Source: Bimuria novae-zelandiae CBS 107.79
Taxonomy: Eukaryota > Ascomycota > Dothideomycetes > Pleosporales > Didymosphaeriaceae
DNA length: 64,000 nucleotides
NCBI GenBank assembly: GCA_010015655.1
Contig: ML976667.1
Location: forward strand, 174,048-238,047
Direction: 5' to 3'
Below, one piece after another: positions 44,826-56,457 of this stretch. The translations under genes were made by a program, and so were the position numbers. The notes under the pieces were generated by a model. That model had not been told where the DNA came from, searched no databases, and worked only from the letters and a program-made list of their open reading frames with translations. How positions within the stretch are numbered: position 1 is the stretch's first letter; every line of letters begins with the position of its first letter.

Positions 44826-46770
44826 CTAAAACCAATAACTATCCCCAGCCTTCGCAGCCTCGAACACGCACCCTAGTCCCTTCCCCTCCTCCCCCTCTTG
44901 CAATTCCTGCAGGATCAAGTCGTCAACAGAAGGCCCATCGCTCATCGTATCCTTGACATGCATGACCACGACCTTCAGCCCCTTAAGCGGCGCCTCGAAC
45001 GCAGCTGCTAGCAGCGCCTTACTATGCTCCGAGCTGACACTGGAAATATTGAGCGCAGCAGGTGCCGACGGATGCGATGACGGATGCGCGGGCGAATGCG
45101 TCCCTGTCGCATAGTCCGTCATCATCTCATCGTCGCCACCATGTGGAACGTACGACACTGTGCGCGACGCTTTGCCTTTGTTAGGTGTACTCGTGGCATC
45201 AAGACTGCACGGGTTCAATCCGTTGCTAGCGCGCTTCCGCTTCCGCCCTCGGCGCGCCTCTTCCTTCGCGTTCTCGTGGTCCCGTCGCGCGTCTTTGACC
45301 ATCTCGGCGAGGCTTTGCAGTTCGGCGAGGAGGTGCCGCGGTGAGAGGTGCCCGTAGAGCACCGGGTCGCCTTGCGCATTCGTGTAGCTGCACTCAATGA
45401 ATATACCTGTCAAAATGCCGGCGGCGATTTTTGGCGCGGCTTCGGACCATATATGTGCTGTGCGCGGGGTTAGGGAGATGGAGTCTGGTTCCACGTCGCC
45501 GAACATGAGGATTTCTTTTGGGGGTGTGGTGGGTGTTGCTTCCGTGCGGATAAAGTATGCCGACGAGTCGATGACGCATTCGTTGGCGTGGTTTCCGCCG
45601 GCAGCAGCAGTTCGCCCTGGATCTGGAGCATTGTTTCCGGCGAAGAGGGGAGTGCCAGGTGCGCTTTGAGTAGGCATGGAGAAGCTAAGGGAGCGATTGT
45701 CCCGGCCATCCGCTGTGGGGTCGTGATGCTGAGAGAAAATGTTATGCGTGGATGCGGGTTTGATACCAATGCCAGGAGTCTCGGGCAGGTTTGCATTGGA
45801 GCCACGGTGGACATGGCCGGGTCCTCGCATGCAGTGGCCATGGCTGACTTTGAAGCCTCGTACGCCGAGGCCGTCGCAAACCTCGATGTACCCTCGTCCA
45901 CTTCCCTCGCCGAGCGCGATATTTCCACCTTCTTGAAGACGTTGGAATGTAACCAGACCCACACCACCATCCTCATCAGTGAGGTTGGGCCAGACAATGT
46001 TGTTGAAGATGTGTGTTTTGATGGCACTGACAGTGAATGATAGCGCGGCTAACCGCTTTGGTCGCGATGTGTTGTGGAAGGCTGCTGTATTTATCACAAA
46101 CCCAGACACGTGGTCCAAATGAGGATGTGTAATAAGGTAGGTAGAGACCTGCTCCCTTACCACATGCAGTGCATTTGCCCTTGCGGTCTCGTTCGGAAAT
46201 GGCAGTCCAGCAAACGGACCCTTCTCCAGCGTCGTATAGATAGGCAGCGGCTCGAGATCTGAAAGAGGTGAATCAAGACCAGACTCCACATCCGAGCTCC
46301 AGGCTGCTCCTGGTGACGGAGCGTCTGGTTCATGACCGTCGCCGCTCCCGTTCCGAGGTTTCGGTGGCGACTTTGAGACAGGCTTTGACGCTACTGGAAA
46401 GTCATTTGCAAGTATGCGGGTGATGGATGCAAGGTGGGATCCTGCGTCTACTGCTAGGACAGAGTTCTTCGCCCACTTTGTGGCTGTTGAACGCACTAGG
46501 AATCCTGAGACGTTGTCTTCGCTTGGTCCACCTCCAGAACCCTACATCAGTCAGTCAAATCGTGTCAGCCCTGATTGTACTGTAGTAGTTGGTGAGGAAG
46601 GTGTGACATGCGCCTCATTGTCATCCAATGCCGGGCTATGTTCATTGTTCGTTTTCAGCCATCGGATTGGAGGATAAATAGCAACGTACCAAGCAAATCA
46701 CCTGCATAGCAGGCTCATTCGAATATCCCGACGTCCGCCTCGTCTGCCCTTGCCCTTCGCCCTCCTTCAT
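44826..46770 (-). CDS. PDE1: Low-affinity cAMP phosphodiesterase, class II
   Basis: Exons are complement(46690-46770) and complement(44826-46541), joined in phase 0, about 598 residues. Splicing rebuilds the family's start, QVICLGSGGGPSEDNVSGFL followed by VRSTATKWAKNSVLAVDAGS, hallmark of class II cyclic-nucleotide phosphodiesterases (PF02112). The metal-binding histidine motif THPHLDHVSGFVI lies near residue 164, and GVRGFKVSHGHC and LMFGDVEPDSIS further on carry additional metal ligands. The C-terminal IFIECSYTNAQGDPVLYGHL is also conserved. A long, variable insert (about residues 440-520; RKRKRASNGLNP) is probably disordered. The enzyme hydrolyses cAMP to AMP and tunes PKA signalling in growth, conidiation and virulence of fungi. 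It is longer than yeast Pde1 (369 residues) because of the inserts. All catalytic ligands are present. Confidence 0.92.
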
Positions 46771-48413
46771 CCCCAGATTTGATCGCAGTTACTACACCAA
46801 TCGATCACTTCGCAGGATGCTTTGAGAGCAAGGTCTCAGCCCTATCCACTTGTGTGGCGTTCCCAATATTCGACACTGTTGATCTGAGATCTTTTGCTTT
46901 TGCCGCGTACCGTTGTCTCAGCGCCACGCTTCCCCACAGCCGGCTCTTGCTCGAAACCCCTACAAAGCTTCTCGCGCTGAGCGTTAAATCGATCGGTCCT
47001 TGAGATGGAGGTATTTCCGGACGCCCCGGCGGAAAATTGAATACCCCAAACAAAGCACTAACAGTACGAAGAATGTGCTCTATAACGGAGCCGTGAGTAA
47101 ACTCTTGCGACCAATGGACAGTTTAATCACTCCAAAGCACAGACCAGGGAGCCAAACGTCTGGAACAGACCTTCGTGTAGCGGTGTTGTGGTGTCGGGCA
47201 CCCGTCTGTTCATGATAGCGCAGCAAGCCGTCGAGTTGTACAAGCGAGCGGAGCAGCGCGCTTTTGTTCACCCCAGAAGTTCCACCTCACCACTTCGAAT
47301 GTCGCGCTCTTGCCAAGTCTCCAACCATACAAGTATCGCTTTGTTGGACCAGGACACTCGTTATAAAGCTTTCTCAATGTCGCCAAGTTAGACACCTCAC
47401 ACGACTCATTCACAGCTGCGCCGCTAGTCAAACAAAGGGAGAATCTGCGCACCTCGTCCTCGAATCCCTAACTCACTAAATCCTGTTGTCTTATGTATGC
47501 GCGCTTCCCCACGCTTTATGGTATGTGTCTTAAAGACTCGAGGTCGAAAGAAAGCCAGTAACCGCACTGCCCGCCCCCAAAGCTCCGGCCTTTATGTGGC
47601 TACGCGCTCCTCCTAACCGCCCAATCACAGTGCATCGCACAATGTCACAGCCACCGGACTCGACCCAGTTCTGGGTCCACCCTGCCTGAGCCGCATGCAC
47701 GTTCCTTTCCGGTGTGCTACACACTCGGCTCGATGGACAACTGTTACTGTGTGTGCTTGTGTTGAGGCGGCCCCGTTACGTTCGTTACGCCGTGTCGCTG
47801 CGCTACTGCTGCGCGTGCTGGATCCTGACGGCGTGCCAGGCGAGCTGTCACACGCCTCAGGCCCATGGTTCCTTAGGCTTGGGAACAGAGACCTGGGTTG
47901 CGGGCGTTGGAGCGGGGCCTGCATATCCGCACGCATGTCATTGCGAAAACTCCGTCCGATGTAAGCGGTGAGTGCTGCGGCATTGGGCTCGGCACCGTCG
48001 CACAACGAAATCAAGGTTATGGTTATAGCATGCAGTATCAAGATGTCAAATCCCCAAAGCCATGCGTATAGTCGCTATGCAGGAGTGTCCAATATACTGC
48101 AACAAGGTCCAGACGTAGGCATAATGGCCGCTGCAATACTGCGGTACGCTATAGAAGCGGGGTGAAAGCCATGTTCACATACACCGATGTAGTCACTTCG
48201 TTAGAAAGACAATAATGGGTTTGAAGCTCAATTAATTTGGCTCCCGTGCCCAAATAGGCAAGCAAGAGTGATTGGTATATCGCTACTCGGAGCTGCCCAA
48301 CGCACATCTCCGCACCCCTCTCCCGTGTCTCATATGCATGAATATCCCATCACGAAGTCGTAATATTCGTCCCATCATAATCCGTCCCTAGGTACCCACC
48401 AGCGAATAAATTT
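46771..48413. other. Intergenic region, no supported gene
   Basis: Open frames are short, with no motifs. The right end is the 3' region of eEF1-gamma and the left end the PDE1 promoter. I see no repeat or RNA gene. Confidence 0.45.
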
Positions 48414-49867
48414 TTACTTAAAGATCTTGCCGTCAGCGTACTTGTACTCCTTGCCGTCGACAGTGATGGCCGGAGGCTCGTCAGCCCACTGCTGCTCAAC
48501 GAACTGGCGGTCCTCGGGCTTCTGGGGGTCGAGCTTGGTGAACTCGTAGCTCTCGTAGTCGGGAGCGACATCGAAAGCTGGCTGGTACTCCTGGCCACGG
48601 ATGACGAAAGCGCCCTGAATGACGTTGTCGTTGTTCTCTCCATACACAGAGGCGGCGCCGAAGATGAACTTGCGGGAGCCCTCAAGACGAGCGAAGAGGC
48701 CACCAATCAAGTTGGAGGTCATGAACACAAGCTTGTTCTCCTTGTTGTACTTGTAGTCAACCTTCCAGATGGAGTACTCGTCGAACTTGACGTTCTCCCA
48801 GAACCAGGGCAGGGAGTCCTTGACGTCGTTGTTGGAGTACTGGCGCTTCCACTCATCCAGATCGAAGGTTGGGCGGTCGAGCAGAGCAAGTGGGTGCTTG
48901 GGCTTGGGCTTGGGGGCCTCCTCCTCCTCCTCCTCAGCGGGGGTCTCCTTGGGCTTGGGAGCAGCCTTGGGCTGCTCCTTCTTGGCCTCCTTCTTCGGGG
49001 GAACGTACTTGATGGCCTCGTCGATGAACTCTAGCTTGCCAGCTACTTCGGAATAGCTGGGAACGTTGTAGACGGTCTCGTACCAACGGGTAATGTTGGG
49101 GTTCTCCTCGCGCCAGGCCTTGTCGTAGAAGTACTGGAAGCCGCGGGCAAGGATAGAGGCAGTGAAGAAGTCAGCGAGAGTGAGGCGCTCGCCGACGAGG
49201 TAGGTGTGGGTGAGGAAGTATTCCTCAAGGACGTGGACGGCCTTGGTGGCGGCGGCCTTAGAATCCTCAACGTTCTTCTTGTTGTAGGGGTCGCGACCGA
49301 TGAGGGGGCGGAACCAGCCACCAAGAGGAATGAGGATCTCAGTGTTGGCGTATGACATCCAGCGCAGGATGGAAGCGTAGTCCTGCTTGGTCTTGCCAAG
49401 AAGGGCGGTCTTCTCGTTCTGGGAGGTGACTGTGATGGTGAGCTTGAGTCACACCACGTGGGAACAATATATTGCAATATATTGGCGCCAAAATCAGAGT
49501 TGAAGATTCTCAACATCGTTGTTCAGACAGGGATAACTGAATGATAATATGCCTCATCCTTATGCGCGAGTAGAGTGGAGAGGAACTTACGGTAGACGGC
49601 AATGGCGATGGTCTCGCTGAGAACGAAGCCATCGGCACCCTCGAACGTTGGGACCTTGCCGAGCTTGTTGAGCTTCAGGTACTCGGTCGAGACACCATTT
49701 GCGGGTACAGTCTCGACGAACTCGAGGTCAAGACCATTCTCCTTTGCCACGGCGAGCAGCGACGTGGTGCGCGGGTTGCCCTACGAGCACGTTAGGCGCC
49801 CTCGCTCAACAAGTAGAAGTCCCATGGTAACACGAACCGGATAGCTGTAGAGCTTGCCGAAAGACAT
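48414..49867 (-). CDS. Translation elongation factor 1-gamma
   Basis: Exons are complement(49838-49867), (49591-49780) and (48414-49429), about 411 residues, the normal length. The 10-residue first exon MSFGKLYSYP joins to GNPRTTSLLAVAKENGLDLE, the start of the GST-like N-domain. The second junction gives AVYLTSQNEKTALLGKTKQD, matching the family. A GST C-domain follows, then a lysine/glutamate/proline-rich linker (PKKEAKKEQPKAAPKPKETP). The EF1G C-terminal domain (about 250-411) contains FDLDEWKRQYSNND, LPWFWENVKFDEYSIWKVDY and DYESYEFTKLD. The protein is the scaffold subunit of the eEF1B complex that recharges eEF1A with GTP. Very high use of C-ending codons fits strong expression. It is divergent from the mitochondrial S9 gene. 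Confidence 0.96.
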
Positions 49868-50137
49868 GATTGCGATGTTCCTGGAATACAAGCAGCACAA
49901 TCAAGCGTTGGCAGGCAGTGGTCGAAAAATGCGAGTTTGGATGGAGGAGGCGGGGCAACGACGAGGGAAGAGCTTTTTGTGCCGGAGAAATTGCGCGCCG
50001 GTCACACCTTCCCTAAACGAGCAAGGAAGGAAGGCGCTCGGACGTCGCGCCTTCCTCAGAATTTCCAACGACAACAGCAGCTCTCAAGGAAGCCATCAGA
50101 CCTTGCGACGACGCATTGTGACCTACCTGTAGCCGCC
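49868..50137. promoter_or_regulatory. Bidirectional promoter, eEF1-gamma and mitochondrial S9
   Basis: Only 270 bp separate the two divergent start codons, so the cytosolic and mitochondrial translation genes share one control region. No TATA box is evident. The frame upstream of the S9 start stays open by chance, so a longer S9 protein is formally possible but would begin inside the shared promoter. Confidence 0.6.
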
Positions 50138-51197
50138 ATGGTGCGAGGCGAGCTCTCCAGAAGCATTTGGGCAGCCGCTGAAGGCTTGCTGAGTGCACCA
50201 CGCCCACAATGCACGCGGACCATGCGATACGTGCAAAGGAGCATGCGACCGACAACGCGCCTCATCTCGACCACCCGCCCACGGAGCGCCGAGCTCATGG
50301 ACGAGACTCTCACAACATCGCCCGAGCCATTCACTGCTGCATCGGAAATCAATTTCGAAGATGAGGTCGAGGATGAGGAAGCTGCTAAACAGGGCAAGAG
50401 CGACCAGAAAAAACTTCAGACACTACGAATCGTTCCCGCGTCTCCGTCATACTTCAGCGCGAAACCGACCTTTACTGACGACTGGATACATCTGTCTGCT
50501 CTGCTTCGCAGCGTTGCGACACTGCCCACCGTGCCAAACTCCGAGGCTCCCAGAGTAGCATGGAAGACCATCGACCAATATCGCATCATGACGAACGAGC
50601 CGGTTAAGACACAGAGATATCACAAGATGATGCATATACTGAAGCGATTGAACTGTATTCATCCTTCTTTGATGCCAGAGCAGGTTAGGACAGCAATGCG
50701 ACGGTACATGAAGGACAGCCAGCCCGGTGATGTGGTTCCTGCCCCAGGAGTGATAGATGAATGGGGGCGAGCCAGGGGCGTTGGTCGTAGGAAGACTTCA
50801 TCGGCTGTGGCATGGATTGTTGAAGGCGAGGGAGAAGTTTTGGTCAATGGCAAATCCCTGTCGCAGTTCTTCGGACGATTGCACCATCGCGAGAGCGCTG
50901 TCTGGGCACTGAAGGCCACGCAGAGACTGGACAAGTACAACATTTTTGGTCTGGTGCAAGGTGGAGGATCTACGGGTCAGGCGGAGGCGTTGACCTTGGC
51001 TGTTGCAAAAGCGCTGCTGGTGCACGAGCCGGCCTTGAAACCTGCTTTGCGACGGGGTGAGTTTGTCCACCCTTCCTGCTACTCTTACATGCTGATACTC
51101 TACAGCTGGTTGCATCACTCGAGACCCGCGAAAGGTGGAAAGGAAGAAGACAGGACATGTCAAGGCACGCAAGATGCCCACCTGGGTCAAGCGTTAA
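50138..51197 (+). CDS. MRPS9: Mitochondrial small-subunit ribosomal protein S9
   Basis: Exons are 50138-51056 and 51106-51197 (49-nt intron, GTGAGT donor, CTACAG acceptor), about 336 residues. The arginine-rich N-terminus ([16 protein letters not shown]) is a mitochondrial import signal. A fungal-specific region follows, with the conserved [20 protein letters not shown] and [20 protein letters not shown]. The uS9 domain proper (about 230-336) contains [40 protein letters not shown] and [19 protein letters not shown]. The spliced tail [20 protein letters not shown] ends in [10 protein letters not shown], reaching the decoding centre in all S9 proteins. The start is the ATG after the eEF1-gamma promoter; in-frame codons upstream lack conservation. 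Confidence 0.94.
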
Positions 51198-54100
51198 GTG
51201 TTTTGCGAGCTGTATATTATCTTTGTGCATTAGCATATGTGCGCTTTGTAACATACTCCAATGTGGGACGGCCGAACTGTGGGTCGATCCTGTCTTCCAA
51301 ATATCGATTTCATCTGCCGACTTACAAAGTATGGTGACCATTACGTTTCGCGTTTTACTAATCAGCTTCCTGCAAATTTTCAATCGACTCGGATACCATT
51401 TCACTTCCGGAATATGGGCTATTCCCCATGGGATTCACCGTCACGACGGACTGGACGATAATTTGTCCGCCGTAAAAGAAAGGACAAATTCCTCTCCGCG
51501 TTGGCGTTCAAACGATATAGCGGATGACAATAAAGGTATCGTCTCGGATATGCTTCGGCGAAACTTGTGTTTCCAAGATCTCTTTAACTTAGGTTTAAGC
51601 CTGACAACAACCCTGACCGAACGGCTCGTTCACGCTGTCTGACCACTCACGGCGCATCGTTCTTCCGATCCCCTGACTCTTCTCTTACATCTGGAAGTCA
51701 TTGGCGCGGCTACATCCGAGGCTCGCTATATGACGCAGGTTTGCTTCTCTCATAATGTGCTCGCCGAACAATTGAGTCTTCTAGTGCTCCTTTTTTGTGT
51801 AGCTGAACGTCAAGATTGAACGACTCGCGACGCGCTAAGGATGGTGTCCCTGGGCTGATCGCAGGTGCGGCATTCTAACCAAAATAGTCCTCCTAAAGTA
51901 GGTTGGCGCGTCGAACTACACATGCTACGTTGTTTAGAACAATTTCGACGATGGATCTTGACCGGAACGTGGCTGATACCACGGTCACGACTCGCAACAA
52001 GTAGGTACCGTCGCCAGGAACGTGCGGGCGCAAGAACATCATTTAGGAACAGGCGTGTGTTGGCGTACTCCTAACTCGTCGAATTGCAGGCAAGGCGATG
52101 AATCAATCTGCAGACCAATCAACGCACTCGCCCTGTCGCTTCCCCAAATGCTCGCTTCTGCGATCTCAACGGCAATCAGGCGGGAGCAGCCCTAACGGCT
52201 AAAAGGCCAGATGTATGTGCTTGACACGGCAGTGGCACAGAGGCGGAAGCATGGTAACAGCCGAATGAATTTCAAATTGCGGAGGACGTGCGCAGCATCA
52301 GACCACATGGAACGCGAGGATCTCGGAATGGCCGCCGATGATGTAATGGTTGCTTTTCAGGCAACCTCCCAGCTGCAAATCTTGCGGCACAGACGTGCAG
52401 TCGTTCTAGAAACAAACGAAAAAAAAACGACATGACAGCTTTCTAGAAAGCTGTTCACAGCGCCTGCAATTTCGGCTGTGTTATGCCGCAATGGGCGAGT
52501 ACCGGATTGCTGCTGCTGGGCCAGATGGCGCACCAATGGCCACGTTCACACCGAGATCCAACCTGGACGCCGCCTGTTTCATGACGCGGCTGCGCAACAC
52601 ATGTGTGGGCGAGTGAGATCGGGAGTTCTGCGCGTCTTCCAGAAGCTTAACGCAAGCAGAGAACCCCTGCAGCGCGACACGTGAGGGCGACGTTCACGGC
52701 GCCCGCAATGGGCGCGCTTTCGCCACATGGAACACGCGTGAGTGCGCGTGCCGGCACGTGTTCGAGCAATTTGATGGTTTCTCGTCGTACCACGAAACGC
52801 TTACAACAAGCGTCCGAAGCGTTGGCCGTGCGCCGGAAGGAGGTTTGCAGTGCATTAGAGCTGCTGCTGAGGGCCAGTCAGACGTGCAGGAGCTTGGCCG
52901 ACGTTCGCGGAGCGTTCTGCCCTCGACGAGGCTCTTGGCGCCATGTCTCTGAGAGAGACGGCCTAGGGGCCCTGCCAAACACGGAACCACATGTGTGCAG
53001 TTGCCCAGAAGGCGTTGGCGTGCGGCGGGATCGACGAGTGAGGCTGCGTGAGGATCGGCCTGCGCGTATCGATCCCTGCTCCGGCGGCGTCAGAGAGATG
53101 AGGGTGCCGAACCACTTTCACCCCCTGGCGGAGCACGGGCTCCTCGCTGGATGGAATGTCAGCGCCTCGAGCAGCAACACCACATGATGACGCTGCAAAG
53201 GTCTAGAGAATCGTCTGATGATTTAGCCTGCAGCGAAACGAATGAACACCCCGCCCCTCGCCAACGCGTCCTGAATTCTCGCCTGCATGAAACGCCTTTG
53301 CGACACTGTGTCTTTCCAGGCCTCCTAACGTCGAGCGAAACGCGCAGTTGTTGGCTCGTCGCCGGCCCCCTTGGGTCAGCTCAGCGTGGGCAGGTAGGTA
53401 TGCAATCCCATTTGTGGCGCACTATCACCGTCAATTGACCACCACGGGGAGCATGTAGCACTGCGCAGCTGGCCGCCCAGGCTGCTGGGCTGCTGGAACA
53501 GTTCCTGGCCATGTCCCTCGGACGACGGCATCGTTCGCGGACGCGCCAGGCCAGTGAGACGCGTGCTTCTCCGCGCATGAAGCTGCCGACAGCTGTTGTG
53601 TTCCGGCCTGCGGAAAGAATGCTGACAGAAGTGCGGGCGTCCACCGAACAGCGCCGTGATGCCCTGCAGAAGAGAAAACCTGTCGAGCGTCTTGCAGATC
53701 GTCAATGGCGATCTATAACCGTGGCTGCAGGGCCTCATGCTAGTTCGAGCCCCGCCATATCACCGTCGGATATCGGAGACTTTGTCCAGGTACGGTCATT
53801 CAAAACAAGCCTCTCATCTTTTCTCTCCCTCCCTCCACTACCACCCCCCGGCGCAAAGCCACACCCAGTTGTCAGGTACCTCGTACCCCAAACGCGGCCT
53901 GGCTCGATCTCCCATGCCCTTCCTCGCCCGCCGGCCCTATTATTATACTGTGGCCGCCGCCGTGGCGCGTTGGCCTTCTTTTCTTTTGCTTCCTTCCGCT
54001 TGATGCTCTACACCCCCCATGTGGCTGTTCCTGCCCTCACATCGTCGTCCCCATCGTCCCGACATCACTCGCCCTTCTTAGCACTCCCGTCACCCCCACT

Positions 54101-55171
54101 TGCACCCTTAGACTAATCTTGCATCCGACGCCAGCTACGGTAGCGGCGAGCTTTGGCAAGCAAATCCGCCCGGGCGTCTCCTCGTGACGCAACCTGACTT
54201 AAGAGTCCACTCCGCCACTGCCCAATGAGACCACGCCCGCTCGACTGTTTCCATTGAAAGGCTTTTTCTTCTGGGCCGCATTTGAACTTGTGGACCAGTG
54301 CAAGGGTCGGCGAGCAAAGCAAGACTGTCGCACTTCCATCTTGACGCGGATCCAACGCTTCACCTCCCACTGCACCTGCTCCCTATCGTCCTGTGCGTCC
54401 GAAGAGGTCCCCATCGTGACGGACGCCAACGCATCGTAGGGCTGGCCAGCTGCCGAAACGTAGGCGTTGGGCTGTTTGAGACGATCCAGTAATCTGGCTG
54501 TCTACGGGCCCGGTCCATTCGGGCTCTTGATCGTGTGCAAGGACAGCCCTACTCGGACACGCCGCGTTCCTGGGGAGCATTACACCAAGCCCAAGTGCGT
54601 CAGGGTCTTCCACGTTTCCTTTTGACCGCCACGGTCCTATCACGGGGTGGCTGCGTGCCCGGTGCCCTCCACCGTCGCCAGCGTCATCTCGACGTTTCCG
54701 CATCGGGACACCGCCTTCCGGGGTTTGAATAGAGACATCCTCGTCGCAGCGGGCCGAGGATATCCTTGCGAGCGCGCCAGAGCAGTGAGGCGTTGCGCCG
54801 GCTGTTCTTCCAGTGTTGGCTGCGCGGGCGATGCGACAAGGCGCTGTTTATATTCATCCGGAGAAGCCTCGAACGTCGTCCCGCTCTTGACTTGGACGTC
54901 ACTCCTCACCACTGCCCTGGGGAACCGCCCTCCTTCACCGCGACCCTTCCTCTTTCGACGCCGGCTAAGTGCTCCTTCCTGCCTGCGGCCCGCCGACGCT
55001 CGCTCCTTCCCGCCACCATCCTCGCGCCTGAGTGCACCTGCCCGCGCCCGTCCTCCCGTCCGTCGACACGTCTCCAAGCTGGCAAATTACGCGACCCCGC
55101 CAGTGTCGCCCTCGGCGTATAGGGCCCTCGAACCGCCCTTCAACGCGCAGCTCAAGAGCCGGCCGGGTGGG
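51198..55171. other. Long intergenic stretch, no supported gene
   Basis: Nearly 4 kb with many short open frames on both strands but no recognisable motif or splice-consistent gene. From about 53800 to 54110 the plus strand is rich in C and T, and 54900-55100 likewise. Such pyrimidine-rich sequence often lies in promoters and long 5' leaders, here of the gene starting at 55172. Confidence 0.45.
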
Positions 55172-56457
55172 ATGGACAATGACCGCCGGCCACGGCAGAG
55201 CACCGCAGGTTACGCGAGCCAGCGAGGCACGCTGCTCCAACCACAAACATCCTATCCTGTGGTAAGCGCATCCGACCGCTTCAGGCAGGCGCCCTTGACC
55301 GCCTCTCAACCGCCCACGTCGGCGCCCGCCAGTCGCGCGGGCGCCGGCGCACCCAGTTACGGTTACGCTTACGAAGGAGGCTCACAGTTCGTCGGATCGG
55401 CCCTCCAGCAGCCGGGCGTGCAGTACGCCGCCGCGGACTATGCCGACCAGCAGCAGGCGCCCACGCGCGCGTCCCAACAGTACTCGCAGTACCCCCAGAG
55501 CGTCATGTACAATGTGCCCGCCCAGCCCTCGCAGCCGGGCTCGTCGCAGTACGAGGCCGTGCCACAGTATCAGCAGAACAGGGACTCGGCTATAGAGGTC
55601 CTGGGCACCAACTTCGGCGTTGCACAACCGCAATACTACGGTGGTGTGCCCAGCGAGGGTGGCCCCACGAGCGCGCCGGCCTCTGCCATTGCGCCGCAGA
55701 GCGTCCCCTCCCAGTATCCACCCATCGGATATACACCGCAGCAGCCTGCACCGGCCTACTCCACCGCCGCCATGACAGACCCACACCTGCCCACCTCCCA
55801 CGGAGGCTACTCCCAGCCTGCATATCCGCAACCTCAGCCGCAGCAGGAGAGCAGCGGCAACGAGTATGACGACTTCTACAACACCTACCAGACGGAACTC
55901 AAGAAGACGTTTGAGCAGATCCGTGACGGGCGGCTGAGCGAAGCCGCACCGGCGCTGGACCGGCTATCGGAATGGTTACTGCACTGGGCTGAGACCTTGG
56001 GTGAGTCTGTTCGCACTGTACAGCGAGGACGAGCAGCTGAATTGACTATAGGCCTAGTACGCGACGACGAGACGCATTACCAGATGCGCCTCAAGCTATG
56101 GGAGGAGTTCAACCACTGCTGGCTAAGCTTGTTTCAAAAACAGTACGATATGGTAGAAGCCACGCAAACTACAGGCCAGCGACCACAGCCGCCGCAGTCC
56201 CTAATCGAGTACGACTTCATCGAGAAGATGGGCTCCAAGCTCATAAAAAATTGCGACAACATGGAGAAGCACGGGCTCGTCGACTACCAGATGGGCGTGT
56301 GGGAGGAAGAGATCACCGCGAGTGCGTGCAACCTGTTCCCATCTTGATTCGTAGCTGACCACCCTTAGTGTTGATGAAATGTCTGGACCAACTCGAAAGG
56401 CTCGGCGCCGTGCCTTCCGCGCAACGACCCATGGCTTCCAGCTCACGACGGCGATAA
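55172..56457 (+). CDS. Glutamine-rich fungal protein of unknown function
   Basis: Exons are 55172-56000, 56052-56321 and 56369-56457, about 395 residues. Introns are 51 and 47 nt (GTGAGT and GTGCGT donors, TATAG and CTTAG acceptors). Residues 1-225 are low in complexity: glutamine, tyrosine, proline and alanine (QQAPTRASQQYSQYPQSVMY), likely disordered. The C-terminal 165 residues are different, probably all-helical: YDDFYNTYQTELKKTFEQIR, LSEWLLHWAETLGLVRDDE, LWEEFNHCWLSLFQKQYDMV, YDFIEKMGSKLIKNCDNMEK and LMKCLDQLERLG. The frame is open for 525 bp upstream of the chosen ATG; I chose 55172 because the residues before it are biased by the CT-rich leader. The combination resembles conserved Pezizomycotina proteins without an assigned role. 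A Q/P-rich arm with a compact helical end would suit a nuclear or RNA-bound protein, but that is a guess. Confidence 0.78.

Noticed and set aside
49937..50137. In-frame upstream extension of the mitochondrial S9 gene
   Set aside because: It runs back through the shared promoter, and the residues are not like a targeting peptide; the ATG at 50138 opens a normal one.
54647..55171. In-frame upstream extension of the glutamine-rich gene
   Set aside because: The residues reflect a CT-rich leader rather than a conserved protein; the ATG at 55172 is preferred, though not proven.
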